In this document: positions 8,387 to 17,005 of the stretch, piece after piece
Layout: every line of letters begins with the position of its first letter
Numbering within the stretch: the stretch's first letter is position 1
The notes under the pieces: model-generated
What the model was told of the DNA's origin: nothing
Databases searched by the model: none
What the model saw: only the letters and a program-made list of their open reading frames with translations
Assembly (NCBI RefSeq): GCF_021272185.1
Contig: NZ_JAJSEC010000001.1
Location: 310,001 to 374,000 of the forward strand
Length of the DNA stretch: 64,000 bases
DNA from: Roseivivax sp. GX 12232
GTDB taxonomy: Bacteria; Pseudomonadota; Alphaproteobacteria; Rhodobacterales; Rhodobacteraceae
Reading direction: 5' to 3'
Program-made: the position numbers and the translations under genes

Positions 8387-9286
8387 ATGACCGCCATCGC
8401 CACTGATCCGCCGATGCTCGAGAGGCGCTACGCCCGGCTGGGCGTCGTGCTCATCGCGCCGACGATCCTCGTCTTCTCGCTGGTGATCGTCTATCCGCTT
8501 CTCGCGGCGATCTATCTGAGCCTCTTCTCGATCTACACCCCGACGCTCCAGGGCGAGTTCGTGGGTCTGGACAATTACGCCAAGCTCCTGACGCAGAAGG
8601 CCTTCTGGTCCTCGCTCGGGACCACGCTGATCTGGACGGTGGGCACGCTGAGCCTGCAGATCCTGGCCGGCGTCGGCCTGGCGCTGCTTCTGCACCAGAA
8701 CATCTGGTTCCGCAGCCTGGCGCGGTCGCTGGTGCTGTTTCCCTATTTCCTGTCGACGGTGGTCGCGGTGCTGGTCTGGCGCTGGCTCTTCAACGACCTC
8801 TACGGCGCGCTGAACCACGGGCTTATGCAGCTCGGGGTGATCGACATGCCGCTCGACTGGCTGGGCTCGATGCCCAACGCGATGATCGGGGTGATCCTGG
8901 TCGGCGCCTGGAAATACTTCCCCTTCGTGGTGATCGCCGTCCTGGCGCGGCTGCAGACCATCCCCGAACACCTCTACGAGGCCGCCCGCATCGACGGCGC
9001 GGGCCCGGTGTCGCGCTTCTTCGACGTGACCCTGCCGCAGCTCCGATCGGTCTTGACGGTGATCATCCTTCTGCGCGCGATCTGGGACTTCAAGGAGTTC
9101 GACCTGCTGTATCTGCTGACCGGCGGCGGGCCCGTCACCTCGACGCAGACGCTCTCGCTCCTGGTCTACCAGGAAGCCTTCGGGCTCAACCGCATGGGCC
9201 AGGCGGCGGCCTATTCGGTCGGCATGATGCTGGTGATGCTGGTCTTCATGATCCTCTACATCCGCCGCACCGGACGGGAGAGCTGA
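8387..9286 (+). CDS. ABC transporter permease, sugar type (MalF/UgpA-like)
   Basis: A 299-aa inner-membrane permease with about six hydrophobic segments and the cytoplasmic EAA loop EAARIDGAGPVSRFF that contacts the ATPase. Starts at an ATG 75 nt after the binding-protein gene with AAGGAC upstream, and ends one base before the next permease. The short periplasmic N-terminus and length fit the UgpA/MalF subclass of carbohydrate importers. It forms the heterodimeric channel with the following gene. Confidence 0.9.
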   Translation: MTAIATDPPMLERRYARLGVVLIAPTILVFSLVIVYPLLAAIYLSLFSIYTPTLQGEFVGLDNYAKLLTQKAFWSSLGTTLIWTVGTLSLQILAGVGLALLLHQNIWFRSLARSLVLFPYFLSTVVAVLVWRWLFNDLYGALNHGLMQLGVIDMPLDWLGSMPNAMIGVILVGAWKYFPFVVIAVLARLQTIPEHLYEAARIDGAGPVSRFFDVTLPQLRSVLTVIILLRAIWDFKEFDLLYLLTGGGPVTSTQTLSLLVYQEAFGLNRMGQAAAYSVGMMLVMLVFMILYIRRTGRES

Positions 9287-9287
9287 C

Positions 9288-10115
9288 ATGCCCCGCGCAA
9301 GACATCTGATCCTGAACCTGGTCACCTGGTCGCTGGTGCTGCTGATCGCCTTCCCGCTGTTCTGGATGATCATCACCTCGGTGAAGCCGCAGTCCGAGCT
9401 CTTCCGCATCCCGCCGACCTGGCTGCCCGAAACCGTCACCTTCGAGCACTACTGGCGCCTTTTGAGCGAGACGCCCTTCCTGCGCTACTTCCGCAACTCG
9501 GTGGTGCTGGCGACCACGACGACGCTCTTCGTGGTCTCGCTGGGCACGCTCGGGGCCTATTCGCTGGTGCGCTTCAACTACCGCGGCCGCGAGACGCTGG
9601 CGATGCTGGTGCTCTTCACCTACCTCCTGCCCTCGGTGGTGCTGATCATCCCGCTTTACATGATGATGGTCGCCATCGGCCTGTCGAACACGCTGATGAG
9701 CCTGATCCTGGCGCATACCACCTTCGCGCTGCCCTACGCGCTGTGGCTGCTGCGCTCCTTCATGGAGGGCGTGCCGAAGGACCTCGAGTCCGCGGCGCTC
9801 GTCGACGGCGCGACCCGCATGGGCGCCTTTCGCGACGTGATCCTGCCGCAGCTCCTGCCCGGCATCATCTCGACCGCGCTCTTCACCTTCATCCTGTCGT
9901 GGAACGAATACCTCTACGCGCTGGTGCTGGTGAACTCCGACGCGGTCGCGCCGCTGACCACCGGCGTCATGTCGATGCTGATCTCCGCCTTCAACATCGA
10001 ATGGTCCCTACTCATGGCGGCGTCGGTGATGATGAGCCTGCCGCTCATCGTCGTCTTCGCCTTCCTGCAAAGCTATCTGACCTCCGGCTTCGGTGCCGGC
10101 GGGGTCAAAGGATAA
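9288..10115 (+). CDS. ABC transporter permease, sugar type (MalG/UgpE-like)
   Basis: The second permease, 275 aa with about six membrane segments. The EAA-loop equivalent is ESAALVDGATRMGAF, and the end is the usual short cytoplasmic tail. It begins one base after the previous stop, with GGGAG within the end of that gene serving as ribosome-binding site, so the two subunits are translationally coupled. Function: partner half-channel of the importer. Confidence 0.9.
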   Translation: MPRARHLILNLVTWSLVLLIAFPLFWMIITSVKPQSELFRIPPTWLPETVTFEHYWRLLSETPFLRYFRNSVVLATTTTLFVVSLGTLGAYSLVRFNYRGRETLAMLVLFTYLLPSVVLIIPLYMMMVAIGLSNTLMSLILAHTTFALPYALWLLRSFMEGVPKDLESAALVDGATRMGAFRDVILPQLLPGIISTALFTFILSWNEYLYALVLVNSDAVAPLTTGVMSMLISAFNIEWSLLMAASVMMSLPLIVVFAFLQSYLTSGFGAGGVKG

Positions 10116-10127
10116 AGGACGGAAACC

Positions 10128-11234
10128 TTGGCCAACGTCACCCTTAGCAAAGTTCGCAAGAGCTTCGGCGCCTTCACCGCGCTGGAGGAGCTGAACATGG
10201 AGATCGCCGCGGGCGAGTTCATCGCCCTGCTGGGCCCCTCGGGCTGCGGCAAGTCGACGACGCTGCGCATCCTCGCCGGGCTGGAGTTCCCGACCTCGGG
10301 CGAGATCTCGATCGACGACCGCCGCGTGAACGACCTGCCCCCGGGCAAGCGCGACATCGCCATGGTGTTCCAGAGCTATGCGCTCTACCCGCATATGACC
10401 GTCGCGGAGAACATCGCCTATCCCCTGAAGAAACACGGGGTGAAGCGTCCCGAGCGCGAGGCCGCGGTGCGCCAGGCCGCCGAGCTTCTGCAGCTCGAGC
10501 CGCTGCTCGACCGCAAGCCCAAGCAGCTTTCGGGCGGCCAGCAGCAGCGCGTGGCCCTGGGCCGGGCGCTGGTCCGCGACCCCAAGGTCTTCCTGCTCGA
10601 CGAGCCCCTGTCGAACCTCGACGCCAAGCTGCGCAGCTACATGCGCGCCGAGCTGATCGAGCTGCACCGCCGGCTCGGCAAGACCATGGTCTATGTCACC
10701 CACGACCAGCTCGAGGCGATGACCATGGCGACCCGCATCGCGGTCATGCACGGCGGCCGGCTGCAGCAGTTCGACACCCCCGAGATGGTCTACAACTGCC
10801 CCGCCAACCGCTTCGTGGCGAGCTTCATCGGCACGCCTTCGATGAACCAGCTCGAAGGCCGGGTCGAGGGCGGCGCGTTCATCCTCGGCCCCGACCGGAT
10901 CGCCATCGACCGCACGATGTTCCGCGACGACCTGGCCGACGGGCCGGCGGTGCTGGGCATCCGCCCGGAATACATCCAGATCGGCCGCGGGCCGCTCCAG
11001 GCCACGGTGCGGCTGGCCGAGAACACCGGACACGAGACCATCCTGACGCTGGAGCTCTCCGAAGGGAGCCGGATCACCGCCCGGGTCGAGGCCGGCAGCC
11101 GTCACAAGGTCGGCCAGGTCCTGAGCCTCGGGCTGCAGAACGACGCGGTGCATCTGTTCGAGCCCGGCGAGAACGGCGCGCGGCTCAACAAGGAACAGAC
11201 CGGCGCCGCCGTCATCCCGATGCGCGCGCAATGA
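10128..11234 (+). CDS. ABC transporter ATP-binding protein (UgpC/MalK type)
   Basis: A 368-aa ATPase with Walker A GPSGCGKST, signature LSGGQQQR, Walker B FLLDEPLSNLD and H-loop VTHDQ. A C-terminal OB/TOBE domain (about residues 240-360) is typical of CUT1 importers. The only start in register with the family N-terminus is TTG 10128, a weak start that may reduce its expression. The stop overlaps an ATG of the next frame, but the aminotransferase more likely starts 30 nt further on. It energises the importer encoded by the three preceding genes. Confidence 0.9.
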   Translation: MANVTLSKVRKSFGAFTALEELNMEIAAGEFIALLGPSGCGKSTTLRILAGLEFPTSGEISIDDRRVNDLPPGKRDIAMVFQSYALYPHMTVAENIAYPLKKHGVKRPEREAAVRQAAELLQLEPLLDRKPKQLSGGQQQRVALGRALVRDPKVFLLDEPLSNLDAKLRSYMRAELIELHRRLGKTMVYVTHDQLEAMTMATRIAVMHGGRLQQFDTPEMVYNCPANRFVASFIGTPSMNQLEGRVEGGAFILGPDRIAIDRTMFRDDLADGPAVLGIRPEYIQIGRGPLQATVRLAENTGHETILTLELSEGSRITARVEAGSRHKVGQVLSLGLQNDAVHLFEPGENGARLNKEQTGAAVIPMRAQ

Positions 11235-11263
11235 CCGGCCGAGACCTGCGAGGAGAGAGGCAG

Positions 11264-12667
11264 ATGAGCGACACCCGCGACCTTGACCGGTCCTATGTCT
11301 TCCACCCCTTCACCGCCGCCAATGCCCACGAGCAGAGCGGCAGCGTGATGATGGCCCGCGCCGCCGAGGGCTGCTGGATCACCGACGACACCGGCAAGCG
11401 CTACCTCGACGCGCTGGCCGGGCTCTGGTGCGTGAACGCGGGCTACGGCCGGGCGCGGATCGCCGATGCGCTGGCCGACCAGGCCCGCGGGCTGAGCTAT
11501 TTCCACGGCTTCAGCTCCATGGCGACCGAACCCGCGGCGCAGCTTGCCGAACGGGTCATGGCCAAGGCGCCCCAGGGCTTTTCGAAGATCTTCTTCGGCA
11601 GCTCGGGCTCGGACGCCAATGACACCCAGGCCAAGCTGGTCTGGTATTACAACAACGCCCGCGACCTGCCCGAGAAGAAGAAGATCATCTCGCGCGACCG
11701 GGGTTATCACGGCGTGACGGTGATGACCGGCGGGCTGACCGGGCTGCCCGGGCTGCACGCGGGCTTCGATCTGCCGCTGCCGATGATCCGCCACGTCTCG
11801 GCGCCGCACAACCTCTGGACGCGCCTGCCCGAAGAGGACGACGCCGCCTTCACCGCGCGGCTCGCGCAGGAGCTCGAGGACCTGATCCTGGCCGAGGGCC
11901 CCGAGACCGTCGGCGCCTTCATCGCCGAGCCGGTCATGGGCGCGGGCGGCGTCATCGTCCCGCCCGAGGGTTATTTCCCCGCCATCCGCGAGGTGCTCGA
12001 CCGCCACGACGTGCTGCTGATCGCCGACGAGGTGATCACCGGCTTCGGGCGGCTCGGCACCTGGTTCGGCTCCGAGGCCATGGCGGTCCAGCCCGACCTC
12101 ATGTCGGTCGCCAAGGGCATCACATCGGGTTACGCGCCGCTCTCGGGCGTGCTCGTGGGCGAGAAGGTCTGGCGGGTGATCTCCGGGGCGGCCGCGTCGA
12201 AATACGGCGTCTTCGGGCATGGCTACACCTATACCGCCCACCCGGTCATGGCCGCCGCGGCGCTCGCCAACCTCGACATCATCGAGGAAGAGGGGCTGGT
12301 GACCCGCGCGGGCGAGATGGGCGCCTATCTCAACGCCACCCTGAAGACCGCCTTCGCCGATCTGCCGATCGCCGCCGAAGTGCGCGGCAAGGGGCTGATG
12401 GCGGCGGTGGAGTTTGCCCGACCCACGCCCGAGGGCTGGCGCCGCTTCGATCCCGCGCTGGGGGTCGCCCAGCGGATCACCCGCCGCGCACTCGAGGACG
12501 GGGTGATCTCGCGGGCGCTGCCCAATGGCGACGCGGTCTCCTTCTCGCCGCCCTTCGTCATCACCCACGAGGAGATCGACCTGGTCGTCTCGACCCTGCG
12601 CAAGGCCGCCGAGGCCGTCCATGCAAGCCTGCGCGCCGAAGACGCGCTCGACACAACGTCAGATTGA
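11264..12667 (+). CDS. Class III pyridoxal-phosphate aminotransferase (omega-amino acid:pyruvate type)
   Basis: A 467-aa PLP fold-type I transaminase. The start 11264 is preferred over 11231 because GGAGAGAGG precedes it. The cofactor Asp/Val stretch LLIADEVITGFGR and the Schiff-base Lys284 in SVAKGITSGY are clear, as is the N-terminal FHPFTAAN typical of beta-alanine/omega-amino acid transaminases. It would transfer an amino group from an omega-amino acid or amine to pyruvate, giving a semialdehyde or ketone. It is placed between importer genes and a DapA-type lyase, suggesting the imported molecule carries a primary amine or yields one. Confidence 0.9.
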   Translation: MSDTRDLDRSYVFHPFTAANAHEQSGSVMMARAAEGCWITDDTGKRYLDALAGLWCVNAGYGRARIADALADQARGLSYFHGFSSMATEPAAQLAERVMAKAPQGFSKIFFGSSGSDANDTQAKLVWYYNNARDLPEKKKIISRDRGYHGVTVMTGGLTGLPGLHAGFDLPLPMIRHVSAPHNLWTRLPEEDDAAFTARLAQELEDLILAEGPETVGAFIAEPVMGAGGVIVPPEGYFPAIREVLDRHDVLLIADEVITGFGRLGTWFGSEAMAVQPDLMSVAKGITSGYAPLSGVLVGEKVWRVISGAAASKYGVFGHGYTYTAHPVMAAAALANLDIIEEEGLVTRAGEMGAYLNATLKTAFADLPIAAEVRGKGLMAAVEFARPTPEGWRRFDPALGVAQRITRRALEDGVISRALPNGDAVSFSPPFVITHEEIDLVVSTLRKAAEAVHASLRAEDALDTTSD

Positions 12668-12669
12668 GG

Positions 12670-13596
12670 ATGAGCCCCTTGGACAGACACAGCATCGACT
12701 GGACGGGCGCCATGCCCGCCATCACCACGCCCTTCACCGCCGAAGGCGCCGTGGATCACGAGGCGCTCGCAGCCAACATCCGCCGCCAGATGAAGGCCGG
12801 GGCGACCGGCGTCGTCGCCGCCGGCTGCACCGGCGAGTTCTGGAGCCTCACCCACGAGGAACGCGCCGCCATCGGCGCCACCGCGCGCAAGGCGGTGGGC
12901 GAGAAGGGCACCGTGATCCTCGGCGCCGCGGCGATCACCCCGGGCGACGTGCTCTCGGGGCTGGAGCTGGCGCATCAGGCCGGCTGCGACGGCGCGCTGG
13001 TCATGCCGCCCTTCTTCGCGCATCTCTCGCGCGCCGAGGTGCTGGCGCATTACCGCAGCGTGGCCGAGGCGACGCCGCTGCCGATCATGCTCTACAACAT
13101 CCCCGGCAACGCCGGGAACGCGCTGACGCCGGATCTTGTCGACGAGCTGGCCGACCTCGAGCCGGTGGTGGCGATCAAGGAAAGCTCGGGCGACTGGCTC
13201 AACTTCCACCGCACGCTCAGCGTCGCGGGCGACCGGCTGCGGGTCTTCTGCGGCCCCTCCTCGACCATCGGGGTGCCCGCGATCGAGGCCGGCTGCGACG
13301 GGCTGATCGACTGTTTCCCCAACGTCTGGCACCGGCTTCTCGACCTCTGGAGCCTGGTCAAGCGCGGTGAGAGCCGCACCGCCTGGGAGATCCAGGCCAG
13401 CGCCCAGGAGATGACCACCCTCTTCACCACCGGCGGGCGGATGCTCTATCCTGCCACCAAGGCCGCGATGGACTACCTGGGGCTGCCCGGCGGCGGCGCG
13501 CCGCGGCCACCGCTGCAACCCCTGACCGGCGCGCCCCTGAAGGAGCTCGAGCGCGAGCTGGACCGTATCCTCGAGCGGAAGGACACCGCGGCCTGA
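12670..13596 (+). CDS. Dihydrodipicolinate synthase / N-acetylneuraminate lyase family protein
   Basis: A 308-aa TIM-barrel class I aldolase/lyase. The Schiff-base Lys170 is in AIKESSGD and the proton-relay Tyr142 in LYNIPGN; CTGEFW replaces the usual GTTGE substrate-carboxylate loop. Start ATG 12670 follows the aminotransferase stop by two bases. As a catabolic DapA paralogue it could cleave or dehydrate a 2-keto acid, such as a keto-deoxy sugar acid or 4-hydroxy-2-keto acid. True DapA function is unlikely because it sits in a catabolic operon and the GTTGE Thr pair is altered (GCTGEF). Confidence 0.87.
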   Translation: MSPLDRHSIDWTGAMPAITTPFTAEGAVDHEALAANIRRQMKAGATGVVAAGCTGEFWSLTHEERAAIGATARKAVGEKGTVILGAAAITPGDVLSGLELAHQAGCDGALVMPPFFAHLSRAEVLAHYRSVAEATPLPIMLYNIPGNAGNALTPDLVDELADLEPVVAIKESSGDWLNFHRTLSVAGDRLRVFCGPSSTIGVPAIEAGCDGLIDCFPNVWHRLLDLWSLVKRGESRTAWEIQASAQEMTTLFTTGGRMLYPATKAAMDYLGLPGGGAPRPPLQPLTGAPLKELERELDRILERKDTAA

Positions 13597-13660
13597 GCGC
13601 CCGGCCCCGCCGCACCGACCAACCAAGAGACCGACAGAAAGACAGAAAGGGAGCTCCGGA

Positions 13661-14443
13661 ATGGATCTGGGCTTGAAAGGCCGCACCGCCATCGTGAGCG
13701 CGGCAAGCAAGGGGCTGGGCCGCGCCTGCGCCATGTCGCTGGCGCATGAGGGCGTGAACCTGGTGCTGAACGCGCGTTCGGCCGACGCGCTCGAGGCCAC
13801 CGCCGAGGAGATCCGCGCCGCCACCGGCGTCGAGGTCACCGCCGTGCCCGCCGATTTCAACACCGACGAGGGCCGCGCCGAGATCCTCGCCAAGGCCGGG
13901 GAGCCCGACATCCTGGTCTGCAACCCCGGCGTGCGGCAGATCCCCGGCGAGTTCGAGGACTGGACCCGCGCCGATTGGGACGAATGGTTCGAGGTGCACT
14001 TCTTCTCCTCGCTGCAGATGATGACCTCGGTGCTGCCGGGGATGCGGGCGCGCAAGTTCGGCCGGGTGGTCAACATCTCGGTGAGCTTCATCAAGTTCCC
14101 GCAGCCGCATTTCGCCCACAGCCATTCGGCGCGGCTGGCGCTTTCGGGGGCCATCGCCTCGATGGTCAAGGAGACGGTGCGCGACAACGTGACGATGAAC
14201 ACCGTCTGCCCGGGCTTCTTCGACACCGACGCGCTGCACACCAACCTGCACAACCACGCCCGGCGCGGCGACACCACCTACGAGGCCATCGTCGAGAACC
14301 GCCTGCAAAGCGTGCCCGCGGGCCGCTTCGCCGATCCCAAGGAATGCGGTGACCTGGTGGCCTTCCTCTGCTCGGACCAGGCGGGCTTCATCGTCGGGCA
14401 GAACATCATCAACGACGGCGGCGTCTACCAGGGGCTGTTCTGA
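13661..14443 (+). CDS. Atypical SDR family protein with SxxxR in place of YxxxK
   Basis: A 260-aa Rossmann protein (SAASKGLG at residues 13-20) resembling FabG-like short-chain dehydrogenases but with altered chemistry residues. NNAG is CNPG (87-90), and the Tyr/Lys pair aligns with Ser154 and Arg158 in SHSARLALSG. The upstream Ser (ISVS, 140-142) is kept. A similar S-N-V-A-R motif is known in the putative beta-ketoacyl-reductase-like subgroup of which Thermotoga TM0325 is an example, so this looks inherited rather than a sequencing error. AGGGAG precedes the ATG. It may use another mechanism or act as a binding partner of the SDR encoded next to it. Confidence 0.82.
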   Translation: MDLGLKGRTAIVSAASKGLGRACAMSLAHEGVNLVLNARSADALEATAEEIRAATGVEVTAVPADFNTDEGRAEILAKAGEPDILVCNPGVRQIPGEFEDWTRADWDEWFEVHFFSSLQMMTSVLPGMRARKFGRVVNISVSFIKFPQPHFAHSHSARLALSGAIASMVKETVRDNVTMNTVCPGFFDTDALHTNLHNHARRGDTTYEAIVENRLQSVPAGRFADPKECGDLVAFLCSDQAGFIVGQNIINDGGVYQGLF

Positions 14444-15159
14444 TGGAGGCGGACCGGCTTGTCCTGGTCTCGGGCGGCGCCCGGGGCCTGGGGGCGGCGC
14501 TGGTCCGGCGCTGCCTCGAGGACGGCCACCGCGTCTCGGTCGGCGCGCGCCGGCCCGAGGCGGTCGCGGAGGCCTTCGCCGATGTCCCGCCCGAGCGGCT
14601 CCGGGCCTTCCGCTTCGACGCCGAGGCGCCCGAGACCGCCGAGGCCTGGGTCGCCGAGACCGCGCGCGCGATGGGCGCGCCCGACGCGCTGATCAACAAC
14701 GCCGGCATCCTGCGCATGGTGGATTTCGAGCGCGGCTCGGAAGAGGACCTCGACGCGCTCTGGCGGGTCAACGTGAAGGGCCCCTTCCGGCTGATCCGCG
14801 CGGCGCTGCCGCATCTTCGCGCCTCGGGGCGCGGGCGGGTGGTGAACATCGCCTCGACCGACGCCAAGCGCTACCGCGACGCCTCGGTGTCGCTGGGTTA
14901 CGTGATGACCAAACAGGCGCTCCTGGCGATGACCCACGCGGTGCGCTTCGCCGGCTGGGACGAGGGGCTGCGCGGCACCGCGATCTGCCCCGGCGCCATC
15001 GACACCGAGATGATCGACGGCATCCCCGGGGTGACCCCCAAGGCCCAGCGGCTGAGCCCCGAGGACGTGGCCGAAATCGCCTCGCTGGTGCTGCGCCTGC
15101 CGAACCAGGCGAGCCTGCCCGAGATCGTCGCCAACACGCGGCTGGAAAGCACGATCTGA
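14443..15159 (+). CDS. SDR family oxidoreductase
   Basis: A 238-aa short-chain dehydrogenase with complete catalytic residues: SGGARGLG (10-17), NNAG (85-88), Ser138 and YVMTK (Tyr153, Lys157). Its ATG shares a base with the preceding TGA, so it is tightly coupled to the SxxxR SDR. It is the last gene of the rightward catabolic operon and is followed by a hairpin terminator. It probably oxidises a hydroxy acid or sugar-acid intermediate. The two adjacent SDRs, one intact and one atypical, may form a complex. Confidence 0.87.
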   Translation: MEADRLVLVSGGARGLGAALVRRCLEDGHRVSVGARRPEAVAEAFADVPPERLRAFRFDAEAPETAEAWVAETARAMGAPDALINNAGILRMVDFERGSEEDLDALWRVNVKGPFRLIRAALPHLRASGRGRVVNIASTDAKRYRDASVSLGYVMTKQALLAMTHAVRFAGWDEGLRGTAICPGAIDTEMIDGIPGVTPKAQRLSPEDVAEIASLVLRLPNQASLPEIVANTRLESTI

Positions 15160-15195
15160 GGGGATGCGCGGGGGCGGTAGGTCCTCGCCGTCTTT

Positions 15196-15234
15196 GCCAG
15201 CGGCGCGCCTGACCCAGGGCGCCGCTGGCTGTTT
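15196..15234 (+). terminator. Terminator of the rightward aminotransferase-SDR operon
   Basis: A perfect 11-bp stem GCCAGCGGCGC (15196-15206) pairs with 15219-15229 and is followed by TGTTTCC. It lies 37 nt after the last SDR gene. Confidence 0.6.
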
Positions 15235-15390
15235 CCGCGAGTGACCTTTTCCTCAGAAAGCGGGCTTGGGCGCATCCGACGGGAGGCTCCGACGCCCCCT
15301 CTCTCCGGCATGCAGCACTCCGCGCGGCGAGCCACCTAGGCGCTCAATGCCCCCTGCCCGCTTCGGCCCCTACAGCGCCTCACCACCCCC

Positions 15391-15430
15391 ACAAAACAAA
15401 ACGCCCGGGCAGGTCTCCCCCGCCCGGGCG
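15391..15430 (-). terminator. Rho-independent terminator of the P-protein operon
   Basis: Read on the minus strand, a GC-rich stem (15422-15430 with 15402-15410, CGCCCGGGC) is followed by a TTTTGTTTTG tract (15392-15401). It lies 28 nt downstream of the P-protein subunit 2 gene. This is one of the clearest intrinsic terminators in the window. Confidence 0.8.
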
Positions 15431-15457
15431 TCGCGCTGTCCCGATAACCGGACCGCC

Positions 15458-17005
15458 CTATTCCGCCGCCATCCGCTGGCCGTGCTTGCGCTCGTAGGCG
15501 CGCCAGGTCGTGGCCCATTGGTCGGGCTCGTCGAGCGCCGTGGTGAGTTGCCGGATCGGCGCGTTGTGCGGCGCGCCCTTGACCACGTCGGGGGTGGCAT
15601 AGGCCTCCTCGATCACATGCTCGAGCACGTCGATCCAGTAGTCGATGTCCTCCTTCGACCAAAGCTCCCCGGCCTCGGGCGTGAAGGGCTCCGGCACCAG
15701 GAGCGGCTCGTGACTAAGCCAGAGCGCGTCGATGCCGAAATCGGTCATCCGCATGGAGATCTCGAAGATCGAACAGCCGGTCTCGGCGGCGACCTGTTCC
15801 ACCGAATGCCGCGTCATCTCCATGCGCGGCGCGTCGATGCCGGGGTTCGAGCGCGAGACCCCGCGCACCTGCGCGAGCCGGTGGTCCATGTAGTTGTTGG
15901 CCAGGACCGAGAGGTCCGCCGCCTCGCGCAGCCCCTCGGCGCCCATGGCGCGCGCCCAGGCGTAAGCCTTGAGCACCTGCGGCGCGTTGCCCCAGAACTC
16001 GCGCACCCGCCCGATGCTCTCGGGCCGGTCGTCGTCGAGCCGGTAGCGTGCGCCCTCCTTGACGACCAGCGGCCCCGGCAGGAAGGGCACCAGGTGCTCG
16101 GCGCAGCCATAGGCGCCGACCGCGGGCCCGCCGCCGCCCTTGGGCGCGCCGAAGGTCTTGTGCAGCATGTACATGCAGGCGTCGAAGCCCAGCTCGCGGG
16201 CGCGCAGCCGGGTCATCACCCCGTTGAAATTGGCATGATCGTAGAAGCACAGGCCCCCGGCCGCATGCACGATGTCCACCCATTCCTTAATGTCGGGGTT
16301 GTAGATGCCCATGTCGTCGGGGTTGTTCACCATGAGCGCCGCGGTGCGCGGGCCGACCACGGACTTCAGCTGCTCGACGGACGGATAGCCGTTCTCCTCG
16401 AGGCTGAGGGTGATCACCTCGAAGCCCGCGGTATTGGCGGTGGCCGGCGAACAGGGGTGGGTCTGGATCGTGGTGATGATCTGGTCGCGCTGCTCCAGCT
16501 CGCCGCGGCTGGCGTGATAGGCGCGGGTGACGCAGGCATGGGTATAGGCGGCATCCGCCCCGCCGCCCGCTTGGAAGACGAACTGGTCCATGCCCGAGAC
16601 CTCGCAGAGGAAGTCGCTGAAGTTGTCGTAAAGCTCCAGCACCCCCTGGAGCGTGTCGGGATGCTGCAGCGGATGCAGGTCCGCCAGGTGCTTCAGCGCC
16701 GCGCGCTCGCCGATCCTGGGGTTGTATTTCATCGTGCAGGTCCCGAAGAGCGACACGCCCATCATGCCCAGCGTCATCTGCGACAGGTGCAGGTAATGGC
16801 GCAGCGCGTCGTGTTCGGTGATCTCGGGCAGCGCCGGCGCGGTCTTTCGCGCGGCGCCCTTGGGCAGCTCGGGCGTGGGCGCCTCCTCGAAGACGACGCC
16901 GCGGCGGCCGGGGCAGCCCATCTGGGTGACCACCGGCTCGGGCCAGCGGGCGGCGCGATAGCCTTCGAACTGCGCCTTGCTGCGCTTCGCGATCGGTGCG
17001 GTCAT
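15458..17005 (-). CDS. Divergent glycine dehydrogenase (decarboxylating) subunit 2-like PLP protein
   Basis: 515 aa, homologous along its length to GcvPB, the PLP-carrying half of the glycine cleavage P-protein. FGTCTMKYN (87-95) matches the GSCTMK motif, and LHKTF (281-285) holds the PLP Lys283. Several active-site signatures differ from true GcvPB. PHGGGGPG is APKGGGGPA, with Lys289 replacing a conserved His. The SAHGTNPASA segment is THPCSPATA (182-190), and NSGAQGEY is AGGGADAAY. The start overlaps the preceding subunit gene by 4 nt. No H-, T- or L-protein gene is nearby. It probably decarboxylates or otherwise activates an amino acid other than glycine; this is inference. Confidence 0.82.
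   Translation of the reverse strand: MTAPIAKRSKAQFEGYRAARWPEPVVTQMGCPGRRGVVFEEAPTPELPKGAARKTAPALPEITEHDALRHYLHLSQMTLGMMGVSLFGTCTMKYNPRIGERAALKHLADLHPLQHPDTLQGVLELYDNFSDFLCEVSGMDQFVFQAGGGADAAYTHACVTRAYHASRGELEQRDQIITTIQTHPCSPATANTAGFEVITLSLEENGYPSVEQLKSVVGPRTAALMVNNPDDMGIYNPDIKEWVDIVHAAGGLCFYDHANFNGVMTRLRARELGFDACMYMLHKTFGAPKGGGGPAVGAYGCAEHLVPFLPGPLVVKEGARYRLDDDRPESIGRVREFWGNAPQVLKAYAWARAMGAEGLREAADLSVLANNYMDHRLAQVRGVSRSNPGIDAPRMEMTRHSVEQVAAETGCSIFEISMRMTDFGIDALWLSHEPLLVPEPFTPEAGELWSKEDIDYWIDVLEHVIEEAYATPDVVKGAPHNAPIRQLTTALDEPDQWATTWRAYERKHGQRMAAE

Larger units (their letters stand above)
15160..15457. other. Convergent intergenic region with two terminators
   Basis: This 298-bp gap between the SDR operon and the convergent P-protein operon contains one hairpin for each direction (15196-15234 and 15391-15430). 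No credible gene was seen between them. Confidence 0.6.
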
